DNA from: JANRLJ01 sp033762735
Lineage (GTDB): Bacteria > Chloroflexota > Anaerolineae > Aggregatilineales > Phototrophicaceae
DNA length: 64,000 bases
NCBI GenBank assembly: GCA_033762735.1
Contig: JANRLJ010000218.1
Span: forward strand, 1 to 64,000
Reading direction: 5' to 3'
In this document: positions 52,768 through 60,643 of the stretch, piece after piece
How positions within the stretch are numbered: position 1 is the first letter of the stretch
Layout: every line of letters begins with the position of its first letter
Translations under genes and position numbers: made by a program
Notes under the pieces: model-generated
What the model saw: the letters and a program-made list of their open reading frames with translations, nothing else
The model's database searches: none
Told to the model about the DNA's origin: nothing

Positions 52768-52797
52768 AAACATCAGTAACCAAAAGGTGGATGGAAC

Positions 52798-53661
52798 GTG
52801 GATAAGCCCCAAATTCTGATTGTGGAAGATGATCTCGACCTGGCCGAGATGCTCAACGCCTATTTCCGGGTGCAGAATTATGATGTGCTCACGGCGGCCT
52901 GGGGCGAAGAAGCGCTTCAGATCAGCCGGGACAATGACGTGAACCTGATCGTGCTGGACATTCGCCTGCCGGATATTGACGGCTACGAAGTCTGCCGCCA
53001 ACTGCGCTCCCAACGCCGCACCCAGGACACGCCCATCATCTTTCTCACCGAAAAGCGCGACCGCGTGGACAAGCTGCAAGGGCTGGAACTGGGCGTGGTG
53101 GATTACATCACCAAGCCGTTCGACATTCAGGAACTTCGCCTGCGGGTGCGCAACGCCATCAACCGCGCCAGCCGCTCGTCGCTGATTAACCCGGTGACCG
53201 ATCTGCCTGAAAGCGATATGGTGGACGAAAAGCTCACCACGCTGCTTTCCAACACCGACAAATGGGCAGTGCTGCAACTGTCCATCAACAGCCTGAGCCG
53301 CTTCCGCGAGATGTACGGCTTTGTGGCAGCAGATGATGTGCTGCGGGCGGTGACGCTGATGGTGCGCAACGCCGTGCGCGAATATGGCACAGCGGAAGAC
53401 TACGTCGGCCACACCGGCCCGGAAGACTTTGTCATCGTGACCAACCCCGAAAATGTGAGCCGCATCCGTGAGCGCATCGAAGCGCGCGTACAGCAGTCGC
53501 GCGAATACTTCTATCCGCTTAAGGATCGTGACAAGGCGCGGGAGGCGATGGAAGCGAATCATCTCAAGCTGATGAGCGCGGTAGTGGAGTCCAGCGCCGG
53601 GCCGTTCAGCACACTGGAAGACCTTAAGGCCGCGCTGCAAAAGGCGACCAACCCGGCGTAA
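52798..53661 (+). CDS. Response regulator with degenerate GGDEF-like output
   Basis: A 287-residue protein. The N-terminal receiver has the phosphorylation set: Glu/Asp-Asp (VEDDLDLAEM), Asp in VLDIRLPDIDG (about residue 51), Thr/Ser in IIFLTEK and Lys in VDYITKPFDIQEL. The second half resembles GGDEF domains (FREMYGFVAADDVLRAVTLM) but the signature reads GPEDF, so cyclase activity is unlikely. GTG 52798 is the start. It is the last gene of the roadblock/V4R set. Confidence 0.85.
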   Translation: MDKPQILIVEDDLDLAEMLNAYFRVQNYDVLTAAWGEEALQISRDNDVNLIVLDIRLPDIDGYEVCRQLRSQRRTQDTPIIFLTEKRDRVDKLQGLELGVVDYITKPFDIQELRLRVRNAINRASRSSLINPVTDLPESDMVDEKLTTLLSNTDKWAVLQLSINSLSRFREMYGFVAADDVLRAVTLMVRNAVREYGTAEDYVGHTGPEDFVIVTNPENVSRIRERIEARVQQSREYFYPLKDRDKAREAMEANHLKLMSAVVESSAGPFSTLEDLKAALQKATNPA

Positions 53662-54193
53662 TTCAGCGTCTTTCATGGGTACAGCCGACAACATCTGCAC
53701 GTTACAACTTATTTCAAAAATGCGTATTGTAGGGGCGATGTGCGCGTCGCCCCTACCGAAAATCCGAATTTTGAAATGGCTTCGACTTTTCTGAATTCAT
53801 CAACCACAGGGGTGGCGCACCGCGTCGCCCCTTGACGCAGGGCAAACGCATCAAATTTCACAGATACGCCAAGAAAGTTCAATACCAACACCAACCACGA
53901 AGGCGCAAAGAACACAAAGATTTTCCCTCGTCTTCGTGTCCTTCGTGCCTTTGTGGTTCAAAAAAGCGCTTTAGCGTGTGGTCGTGTTTTGATGCAATCG
54001 CCCTGCCCGTTGACCGTTTGCTTTCCTGCGCTGATGCCATCTCTCCTGTAAAATCACTGCCCCCGCAGCTTTTGCAAATCCACCAACCATCCTCAAACCA
54101 AACGTTCGTAAAATTTTCGTTTGCATTTCCAGGGAAAGTAGGCTTGAATTATCATTGATATAATTTCATCGCCGCATTCTGACAGAGGCCACT
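53662..54193. repeat. Repeat-rich gap
   Basis: A 532-bp gap without a gene. It holds the flank word TACAACTTATTTCAAAAATG (53703-53722) with a palindrome (53729-53756), a degenerate palindrome (53806-53832), and an inverted pair of AACCACGAAGGCGCAAAG-type sequence (53894-53963) able to fold back on itself. The last 150 bp before the CAP gene are AT-richer. Confidence 0.75.
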
Positions 54194-55594
54194 ATGACCC
54201 GCATTTACCACCGCCTCCCCTTTGCTGCTGTCGCATTTTTTCTGATCGTCCTGTTTTCGCTGTCGCGCATTCCGGTTTCTGCCCAACCTGTCCATGATGA
54301 TGCCGCCGCGCTGGAAGCCATCGCCGCGATTAATCAGTGGCGGCTGGAAAATGGCCTGTGGCCGCTGCGCTTCAATCCACTGCTGCAGGACATGGCGAAG
54401 ACGCAGGCGCAGTATGTGATGTCGCTGCCGGACATCCCCGACGACATTCACGCCGGGGTCTATGGTGAAGGCCCGCGTGACCGCGCCGTGAACCGCCCGT
54501 TTGAATGGCCGTACTACTTTATGGGCAACCGCGTTTCGATTGGTGAAAACGCGGGCATCGGCAACCTGACCTTCTCGCTGAACTTCTGGCGCAATTCGGA
54601 AATTCATCGCAATACATCACTTGGTGAAGGCTTCCGCGAAATCGGCGTGGCGGCCTATCCGTACCGCTCTGCCCACATGTACTTCGTGGTGTTCGGCGCG
54701 AGGCCAAATATCCTGCCCGCGCTGGTCAACCCGGCGACCGGGCAGCTTCACCTCACCAGCGAGCGCTATCGCTGGGCGGTGCCGGAAATCCCCGATTTCA
54801 TCCATGCGGTCGTGCGCTATCGCCTGCTGGACGCCAGCGGTCAGCCGCTCACCGCCGACTGGCAGCCCTGGCAGCCTGTGATCGACATCCCCGCCAACGC
54901 GGGCGACCGCCTGACCGTGATCTACTCCGACGGCACGAAGGAAGTCACCACAGAAGTGAATCTGACTGCGCCTGCCGACCGCGCGATTCTGCCGGGGTAT
55001 ATCCCCTCCCTTGCTGAACTGGTGCAAACGGTGTCGCAGGAAATTGCGCCAAACGCCACACAGCCGCCGATTGTGGCCGAAGCCGCGACCAACACGCCGC
55101 AGGCCGTCGTCTTTGCGACCGCCACGCCCGCTCCTGTGACCGTGACTCCGCAGACGGTCGTGTTCGCGACCATGACACCCAACGTCTCCCCGACGCTGAC
55201 AGCCACCGCCACCCCAGCCGTGAGCACGCCCGCCAGTGATCTGGTGATCGTCTATGACGCAAACACGCTGACCGTGACCAACACGAGCGGAGGGCGGCTG
55301 AACATCGCCGATCTGGAACTGGTGAGCGGCGAGCGCATCCTGCGGTTCAGCGCATGGGGGCAGTTCAGCGGGTCGCCGTTGGATAGCTTCGGCGAAGGGC
55401 TGTGCCTGCAAGCGTTTAGCTGGAATCAAAGCAGCGCACCCCGGCCTGCCGAATGCCGCGATGCGGTTGGCGTAGTCACGCTGGCGCCGGAGCGTCTGTT
55501 CTGGACACAGGCCGATTTCACCGTCAACCGCGCAGGCAATGTGCTGGCGACATGCACCCTGGGCGCAGGGCGCTGCACGGTCGATTTGCCTTAA
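54194..55594 (+). CDS. Secreted CAP/SCP-domain protein
   Basis: A 466-residue exported protein. Signal peptide (1-31); CAP domain (about 38-180; NQWRLENGLWPLRFNPLLQDMAKTQA, ENAGIG, FWRNSEIHRN, REIGVAAYP), whose His and Glu residues line the family cavity; a beta domain; a Thr/Pro-rich linker (about 290-355); and a C-terminal beta domain with four Cys (about 430-462 and nearby). The role of bacterial CAP proteins is not settled. GAGG precedes the ATG. Confidence 0.88.
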   Translation: MTRIYHRLPFAAVAFFLIVLFSLSRIPVSAQPVHDDAAALEAIAAINQWRLENGLWPLRFNPLLQDMAKTQAQYVMSLPDIPDDIHAGVYGEGPRDRAVNRPFEWPYYFMGNRVSIGENAGIGNLTFSLNFWRNSEIHRNTSLGEGFREIGVAAYPYRSAHMYFVVFGARPNILPALVNPATGQLHLTSERYRWAVPEIPDFIHAVVRYRLLDASGQPLTADWQPWQPVIDIPANAGDRLTVIYSDGTKEVTTEVNLTAPADRAILPGYIPSLAELVQTVSQEIAPNATQPPIVAEAATNTPQAVVFATATPAPVTVTPQTVVFATMTPNVSPTLTATATPAVSTPASDLVIVYDANTLTVTNTSGGRLNIADLELVSGERILRFSAWGQFSGSPLDSFGEGLCLQAFSWNQSSAPRPAECRDAVGVVTLAPERLFWTQADFTVNRAGNVLATCTLGAGRCTVDLP

Positions 55595-55596
55595 AA

Positions 55597-55689
55597 CCCT
55601 CAATCCCCGCCCCCTTCTCCCTCAGCGAGAAGGGGAGAGCGCCGGTGTAAGCCCCTCTCCATGAGGGAGAGGGGTTTGGGGTGAGGGCA
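55597..55689. repeat. CCCTC/GGGTGAGGG repeat
   Basis: Copy of the CCCTCACCC element between the convergent CAP and M24 genes. Its right end, GAGAGGGGTTTGGGGTGAGG, is identical to the stretch that supplies the SpoIID gene start at 62.4 kb. Confidence 0.8.
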
Positions 55690-55693
55690 TCCC

Positions 55694-56968
55694 TCAGATC
55701 AGATGCAGCGCGGTCTGCCGCCCGTCCAGATATTCGACACCGTTCGCCGTCAGCGCTGCGTCTTCTTCCAGCGCGATTCGGACGACCTGCCCGCCCCATT
55801 CCGGCACAGCTTTCTTCACGTTCAGCTCAATCGCATAGCAGGTGTCCGCGAACAGGGGATAATCGCCCTGTCCCGGTACGCCGTCCTGCCGATCCCACAG
55901 GCCAATCGTGGGACCAGCGCCGTGCCCGTGATAGCCGAGCGGGTGGCTGTAGACCTGCGGTTGCAGCCCTTCGCCCCGTGCCCGTTCCAGGGTGCTGCGC
56001 AGGACTTCGTTCCCGGTCTGCGTGATGACCATCGACTCCAGCAGAATGTCCTGCAAACGGTTGCCCTCGCGCAGCGCATCCTTCAAGCCCTGTGGCGCGT
56101 CGCTTTCGCCGGGGCGGAGCACATAGGCGTGCTGCTGATGATCGGTCGCCAGCCCCAGATAGTAGAAGCCGACATCACAGTGCAGCAGATCACCTGGCAT
56201 GATGACCTCGCGTTTTTCAATCTTTTCCCGCGCCGCGACCGGCTCGAACGATTGGCCGGGTGCCTGAATCTCGACGGTCGGATGAAACCACGCCTGCAAA
56301 CCGAGGTCGTGCATCTTCTGCCGGAACCACCACACCACATCGTCGGTGGTCGTGATGCCGGGATGGATGACCCTGCCGGAGAAGGCTTCGGCAATCAGGG
56401 CGTGGTTGATCTGCGCGATGGCGGGGTAGGCGGCCAGTTCCGCCGGGGTGCGCCGTTCCAGCCAGCCCACGCACAGCCGTTCCGCGCCCTGCGCCCGCGC
56501 CATCAGTTCCGGGCCGAGCGCGTCTGCGATGCGAAGATATTCGCTGTGCGTCAGGCCATCCCCGAAGGCGAACGTTTCCGCCACGTTCAGGCCAATCGTC
56601 TGTGGATCGCGTTCGTGCACCAGCCGCACCAGGCATTCGTGCTGCGTCTCCCTGTCGGGGTCCCAGGCGCGTTCATACAGATCGCCGTAGCCATAGCGAT
56701 CTACAGATAAACGCTCGACCGTGCCGTCTGACCGCCGATACAGCAGAAGGATCGTCCGCCGCCGCGCCGCCATCGCGGGTTCGGGCAGCAGCGTCATAAT
56801 CACCGGGTCTTCGTTATATTCCCGCGCCGCCACCAGCCACAGATCGATTCCCTCCCGTGCCATCAGTTCGGGCAGGATGGTTTCCAGCCGTTCGCGCAGC
56901 CATGTATTGCGCACCCGCATCGCCTCCCGCAGCGGCAGCAGCCTGCCCCGATATGCCTCGACCGACAT
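55694..56968 (-). CDS. M24 family metallopeptidase-like protein
   Basis: A 424-residue pita-bread protein related to Xaa-Pro peptidases. Visible are the N-terminal creatinase-like domain (about 1-180) and the catalytic-domain segments LLHCDVGFYYLGLATDHQQH, HPLGYHGHGAGPTIG and CYAIELNVKKAVPEW. Compared with the peptidase at 42.2 kb some metal positions are changed (Asp-Val-Gly, Thr-Asp-His), so activity may differ. GGAC-rich ribosome site before ATG 56968. Confidence 0.85.
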   Translation of the reverse strand: MSVEAYRGRLLPLREAMRVRNTWLRERLETILPELMAREGIDLWLVAAREYNEDPVIMTLLPEPAMAARRRTILLLYRRSDGTVERLSVDRYGYGDLYERAWDPDRETQHECLVRLVHERDPQTIGLNVAETFAFGDGLTHSEYLRIADALGPELMARAQGAERLCVGWLERRTPAELAAYPAIAQINHALIAEAFSGRVIHPGITTTDDVVWWFRQKMHDLGLQAWFHPTVEIQAPGQSFEPVAAREKIEKREVIMPGDLLHCDVGFYYLGLATDHQQHAYVLRPGESDAPQGLKDALREGNRLQDILLESMVITQTGNEVLRSTLERARGEGLQPQVYSHPLGYHGHGAGPTIGLWDRQDGVPGQGDYPLFADTCYAIELNVKKAVPEWGGQVVRIALEEDAALTANGVEYLDGRQTALHLI

Positions 56969-57039
56969 TCGTCCCGTCCTTTCGCAAAAAAGCGGGATTA
57001 TGAACGGTCGGGCGGAATCCGGCGAGAGCCAAAGAAAGG

Positions 57040-57127
57040 ATTTGACGCCAAGAGAGGGGGTAGGGGCGCACCCGTGTATGCGCCCGATGTGGCAAAAAGA
57101 GAGGGGGCAGGCGTCGAACCCGCCCCT
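57040..57127. repeat. Two palindromic repeats
   Basis: Copies at 57060-57086 (GCGCACCCGTGTATGCGCCC core) and 57103-57127 (GGCAGGCGTCGAACCCGCC type) between the QorB and M24 genes, preceded by TTTGACGCCAAGAG. Confidence 0.7.
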
Positions 57128-57137
57128 GTCTGGCTGC

Positions 57138-58016
57138 TCAGGTGCGTACCTGCTGCGCGAGGAAGTCGGCCACGCGGAGGGGTTTGCGCCCGGTCAGGTC
57201 TTCCACCGCGCTGGACACGATGGCGAGCCTGCCCTGCGCCGCCGCTGTGTCAAACGAGACGATCATACGAGCGAACATTTCGGGGATGCCCGCATTGACA
57301 AGATTTTCCGTCAGCACTTCAGGCGGGAGCGGCACGTAGGTGAGGGGCTGTCCATCCAGCGCAGCGCCAATCGCGGCGATGTCGGCGTAGGACAGCGGTT
57401 CGGGGCCGGTCACGTCGAGGATACGCCGCTCTTCAAACGACGATGCCAGCGCTGCCGCCGCCGCACGGGCACAGTCTTCCCGCGTGACAAAAGCGATTTT
57501 GCCATCGCCCGCCGCGCTAAACAGATTGCCCCCCAGCGAATGCGCCTGTTCCAGTGTGCGCGACACACCATCGGCATACAGATTATTGCGCAGAACGGTA
57601 TAACCGAGCGGGCTGGCTTCCAGCGCTGCTTCGGTGACGGCGTGATCTTCCGCAATCAGAATGGGCGTGTTGGTGGCTTCGGTCAGCGAGGTATAAACGA
57701 CATGCTTCACGCCCGCCTGTACAGCCGCCTGAACCGCGTCGGTGTGCTGCTTCTGGCGGTGTCCTGGTGCATCGAGTGTATCGGTGCTGATGAGCAGCAG
57801 TCGATCTGCGCCTGCGAAGGCCGCCGGGAGCGCTTCCGGCTGGTCAAAACTGGCCTCCCGAACGGTGACACCTCTGGCGGCGAAATCGGCCAGTTTTTCC
57901 GGGGTGCGGGTGGTGGCGATCAGCCGAGTCTCACCCGCTTCCAGCAGCAGTTCCAGCACCCGCCGTCCGAGATGACCCGAAGCGCCTGTAACGAGTAACG
58001 TTTGTCCTGTGGTCAT
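57138..58016 (-). CDS. NAD(P)H:quinone oxidoreductase-like SDR (QorB/YtfG type)
   Basis: A 292-residue atypical short-chain dehydrogenase of the NmrA/YtfG group. The NADP-binding motif is LLVTGASGHLGRRV (7-20), and TRTPEKLADFAARGVTV is typical of QorB. QorB reduces quinones with NADPH. It is divergent from an HxlR regulator, as ytfG is from the HxlR-type regulator in enterobacteria, so induction by quinones or electrophiles is likely. AAAGGG precedes the ATG. Confidence 0.9.
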   Translation of the reverse strand: MTTGQTLLVTGASGHLGRRVLELLLEAGETRLIATTRTPEKLADFAARGVTVREASFDQPEALPAAFAGADRLLLISTDTLDAPGHRQKQHTDAVQAAVQAGVKHVVYTSLTEATNTPILIAEDHAVTEAALEASPLGYTVLRNNLYADGVSRTLEQAHSLGGNLFSAAGDGKIAFVTREDCARAAAAALASSFEERRILDVTGPEPLSYADIAAIGAALDGQPLTYVPLPPEVLTENLVNAGIPEMFARMIVSFDTAAAQGRLAIVSSAVEDLTGRKPLRVADFLAQQVRT

Positions 58017-58066
58017 GATAAACCCTTTCTCAATCCATCAAAGGGAGTGGTAAAAATCCAGGAGAT

Positions 58067-58094
58067 GTACGGGCGTAGCGCGCTACGCCCCTAC
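58067..58094. repeat. Palindromic repeat, GTAGCGCGCTAC core
   Basis: Perfect or nearly perfect palindrome of the family lying between qorB and the HxlR operator. Confidence 0.8.
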
Positions 58095-58140
58095 CATTTA
58101 TCTCCTCAGAATTCACCACTCTGCCATCAAATCATCCAAT

Positions 58141-58183
58141 GGTTACTTTAAGTGACCTGGTATATGATGGGAAGTAGGCACTT
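58141..58183 (+). promoter_or_regulatory. Candidate HxlR operator and promoter
   Basis: GGTTACTTTAAGTGACC (58141-58157) is a near-perfect inverted repeat, followed by a -10-like TATGAT (58163-58168) and a second site AAGTAGGCACTT (58172-58183). TACTT/AAGTA dyads are the usual targets of HxlR proteins in front of themselves and divergent reductases. Confidence 0.5.
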
Positions 58184-58215
58184 TGATGTTCGTCAGTTAC
58201 CTGAGGGAAACCAGT

Positions 58216-58647
58216 ATGACGGCTGAACCGACCGGATTACGCAAGTGGAGTGAGATGTACAGCGAAGCGTATTCGTCCGATTGTCCGGTGCGGCAGGCGC
58301 TCGACCGTCTGGGTGGCAAATGGACGACGCTCATTATCGGGATGCTGGAAGATGGGCCGAAGCGGTTTTCCGAACTGCGGCGCGGGATTCACGGCATTTC
58401 ACAGAAAATGCTGACGCAAACGCTACGCAGCCTCGAACGCGACGGACTCATCAAACGAACGCTGTACCCGGAAGTGCCGCCGCGTGTGGAGTATGAACTG
58501 ACTCCGCTCGGCGAGACGCTGTGCGAACCCATCGCCGCCATCATCCGCTGGACGGAAGCGCACATTGATGAAGTGACCGCCGCGCAGGTGCGTTACGATG
58601 CGGCGGAAACATCGGGCGTGGTGGCGGTCGTGCAGCCAGAGGCGTGA
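58216..58647 (+). CDS. HxlR-family transcriptional regulator
   Basis: A 143-residue winged-helix regulator. The HxlR pattern is clear: CPVRQALDRLGGKWTTLII (Cys23 is the conserved redox or electrophile-sensing residue), RFSELRRGIHGISQKMLTQT, LRSLERDGLIKR and YELTPLGETL. The start ATG 58216 has GAGG upstream; an earlier ATG lacks a site. It is divergent from the qorB-like gene and most likely represses both until a quinone modifies Cys23. Confidence 0.93.
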   Translation: MTAEPTGLRKWSEMYSEAYSSDCPVRQALDRLGGKWTTLIIGMLEDGPKRFSELRRGIHGISQKMLTQTLRSLERDGLIKRTLYPEVPPRVEYELTPLGETLCEPIAAIIRWTEAHIDEVTAAQVRYDAAETSGVVAVVQPEA

Positions 58648-58648
58648 G

Positions 58649-58674
58649 AGGGGCGAGTCTGGAAACCCGCCCCT
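58649..58674. repeat. Palindromic repeat at convergent gene ends
   Basis: AGGGGCGAGTCTGG... type imperfect palindrome closing on CCCGCCCCT, placed between the HxlR gene and the convergent redoxin gene; a likely bidirectional hairpin. Confidence 0.6.
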
Positions 58675-58681
58675 GAGAATG

Positions 58682-59296
58682 TTATTGCAGGCTGTTGGCT
58701 GCGTTGAGATCAGCGATCAGGTCTTCGGCGGCGGGATTGCCCGTCAGCAGCCCGGTCGTGGTGCCGTCGGGACGGATGATGAAATGCGGCTGCGTGGGCG
58801 GCACGGTGATGCTTAACCCGAACTGATCGCGCAGGGCGGCCAGCAGTTCCGGCGTCATGACCGCGAACGTCCAGGGAAAGGCTTCATCCTCGGCATAGGC
58901 GGCGAGATCGGCGGCGGTGTCGTTCGTCTCAATCGTGAGCGAGACGAACACAAACTGATTGGAGTCCATCTGGGGGTACACCTGGTCGCGCACACGGCGC
59001 TGACTGATACGGCAGTTCGTTCACCACCGCGCCATCGGGTGGACGAAGACCGTCTTCCCGGCGAAATCGGCCAGGGTGAAGGTCTGCCCGGTGCGGGCGT
59101 CCGTCAGCGGCAGCCGCGTCCAGTCCGCGCCCTGATAGGCCACACTTCCCGGTGCGCTGGCCTGGGTCGTCGCTTCCGGTTCACGTGTAGGGGCATTGGT
59201 CGGCGTGGGAGTCGATCTGCTCCCGCCGCAGGCCGCCAGCAACAGCAGCGCGACCAGTGCCGACAAAAGGGTCAAAATTCGTCTGAGCATCAGCAT
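58682..59296 (-). CDS. Thioredoxin-like lipoprotein with in-frame TGA (candidate selenoprotein)
   Basis: One frame of 205 codons broken only by TGA at 59021-59023. Reading through gives a 204-residue thioredoxin-fold lipoprotein: lipobox LLLAAC (Cys23), Thr/Pro linker, TLADFAGKTVFVHPMARW, then position 92 (TGA), then TNCR, and the C-terminal part ending FPWTFAVMTPELLAAL and PHFIIRPDG. Family members have W-C-T-N-C-R here, so TGA replaces the first redox Cys. A hairpin lies at a distance suitable for a bacterial SECIS. The alternative is a nonsense mutation giving a dead gene. Confidence 0.6.
58985..59004 (-). promoter_or_regulatory. SECIS-like hairpin after the TGA codon
   Basis: On the minus strand, 16 nt after the TGA, GUC-A-GCGC (bulged A) pairs with GCGC-GAC around the loop CGUGU. 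The apical loop starts 24 nt after TGA and has G at its second place, within the range described for bacterial SECIS elements. GC-rich DNA folds easily, so this is support, not proof. Confidence 0.5.
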
Positions 59297-59324
59297 CCTT
59301 TCCAGTAAGAAAATTCCTATCAGG

Positions 59325-59401
59325 ACTTACGCACTTAAAAGTCGCTTCTCTCGTAAGGGCGGGTTTCAAACCCGCCCCTACAACCGACGGCTTGCGTAAG
59401 T
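59325..59401. repeat. Small MITE-like element around a palindrome
   Basis: Terminal inverted repeats ACTTACGCA (59325-59333) and TGCGTAAGT (59393-59401) enclose 59 bp that contain a palindrome with core GGGCGGGTTTCAAACCCGCC (59352-59381). The 77-bp unit has the build of a non-autonomous mobile element. The remaining gap to 59587 shows only a CCAGGACGCACAGGACGC word (59556-59573). Confidence 0.6.
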
Positions 59402-59587
59402 TCTACAGTTTTGGTGTTTGCATCGGGCAGAGGCAGGGACACGAGCGCCGTATGAACGATGCGCTGTATCCCCGCCGCTGGCAACCGATCACTCGCAATT
59501 GAGATTGTGGCGCAGGGTGATTAAAATTTGATAACGCCGGGGTGAACCTCTTGAACTGCCAGGACGCACAGGACGCTACGAAAATTA

Positions 59588-60643
59588 TCAATACACCAGT
59601 CCACGTGCCGCTACAGGCCATTCGACCTCGACCTCGCCTTCCCACACACCGCCGCGCACGCCGTAAATCTGGTTGTGCAGATTCGTCACGACGCAGGTAT
59701 GCACCGGGATCACATGGACGCGCTCGCCGATGACGGGGCGTTCCTCACACGCGCTGAAATCACAGTGGGCGTGTTCCTCGCTCAGCTTATAGATGCGGGC
59801 TTCTGGATATTCCAGGATGTAGCCGTGTACACCGTTGGCCGCATCCGCCGCCAGCGTCTTGCTGCCGGAGTCCAGAATCACCCGGTCGGTTGTCGGACGG
59901 CTGACCACCGTCGCGGCGATGCGCATGGCGCAGTCATCGAGCGTACACCAGCCCTTTGTCATGCTGCCATAGTCGCCGAAAACATACGTCCCCACGCGCA
60001 GTTCGGTCAGTTCGGGCATCTGATCGGCAAAACGCGCCGCGCCAAAGCCGCCGCCGCTGACCACATCGACACCGATCCCGGCGGCGTCCAGCAGCGCCAG
60101 CGTTTCCTGCAAGGCGGGGCGGGCTTCGGGGTCGGAGGGATATACGAGAATTCCGGCGAAGTGCAGGTTTTCGTCACCTTCGATGCGCTCGGCCATCGTG
60201 ACGATCTCGTGCGGTTCGGCTCCGGTGCGCTGCAAGGCCGTCCCCAGATCGAGCAGCACCCGCAGCGCCATATCCTCGGCTTTCGCGGCGTCGGCTAACC
60301 CGGCCAGCACCATCGGATGATCGGCGCTGACGGTCACGCGGTTATACAGCGCCAGATCGACCAGCCGCCGCGTCTTCTTTTCGCCCACGATGTTGTAGGG
60401 AATCTGAATGTCATTGAAGCCGGCCTGCGCGAAGACTTCCGCCTCGCTCACCTTCTGGCAGGCGATTCCGACCGCGCCTGCCTCAAGCTGCATCCGCGCG
60501 ATGGCGGGGATTTTGTGCGTTTTGGTGTGTGGGCGGAACTTCAGGCCGAGGGTGTTGCAATAGGCCTGCATCCGCCGGATGTTGGCTTCCATGATGTCGA
60601 GATCAATCAGCACGCTGGGCGTGTCGAGTTCAGCCGCAAACAT
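59588..60643 (-). CDS. D-threonine aldolase/D-serine dehydratase-like PLP enzyme
   Basis: A 351-residue fold-type III PLP enzyme of the alanine-racemase-N group. The PLP lysine is in FRPHTKTHKIPAIA (about 37-50; the last Lys or the preceding one), the C-terminal domain has the metal pair His-x-Cys in PVHTCVVTNL, and the GGGFGAARF segment binds phosphate. Members cleave D-threonine to glycine and acetaldehyde or dehydrate D-serine. AGGGA precedes the ATG. The exact substrate is open. Confidence 0.9.
   Translation of the reverse strand: MFAAELDTPSVLIDLDIMEANIRRMQAYCNTLGLKFRPHTKTHKIPAIARMQLEAGAVGIACQKVSEAEVFAQAGFNDIQIPYNIVGEKKTRRLVDLALYNRVTVSADHPMVLAGLADAAKAEDMALRVLLDLGTALQRTGAEPHEIVTMAERIEGDENLHFAGILVYPSDPEARPALQETLALLDAAGIGVDVVSGGGFGAARFADQMPELTELRVGTYVFGDYGSMTKGWCTLDDCAMRIAATVVSRPTTDRVILDSGSKTLAADAANGVHGYILEYPEARIYKLSEEHAHCDFSACEERPVIGERVHVIPVHTCVVTNLHNQIYGVRGGVWEGEVEVEWPVAARGLVY

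Noticed and set aside
58682..58993. Separate 103-residue protein starting at Met 58993
   Set aside because: It is in frame with the lipoprotein gene upstream and continues its thioredoxin fold past the TGA; its own start lacks a ribosome site. It is better treated as one gene.
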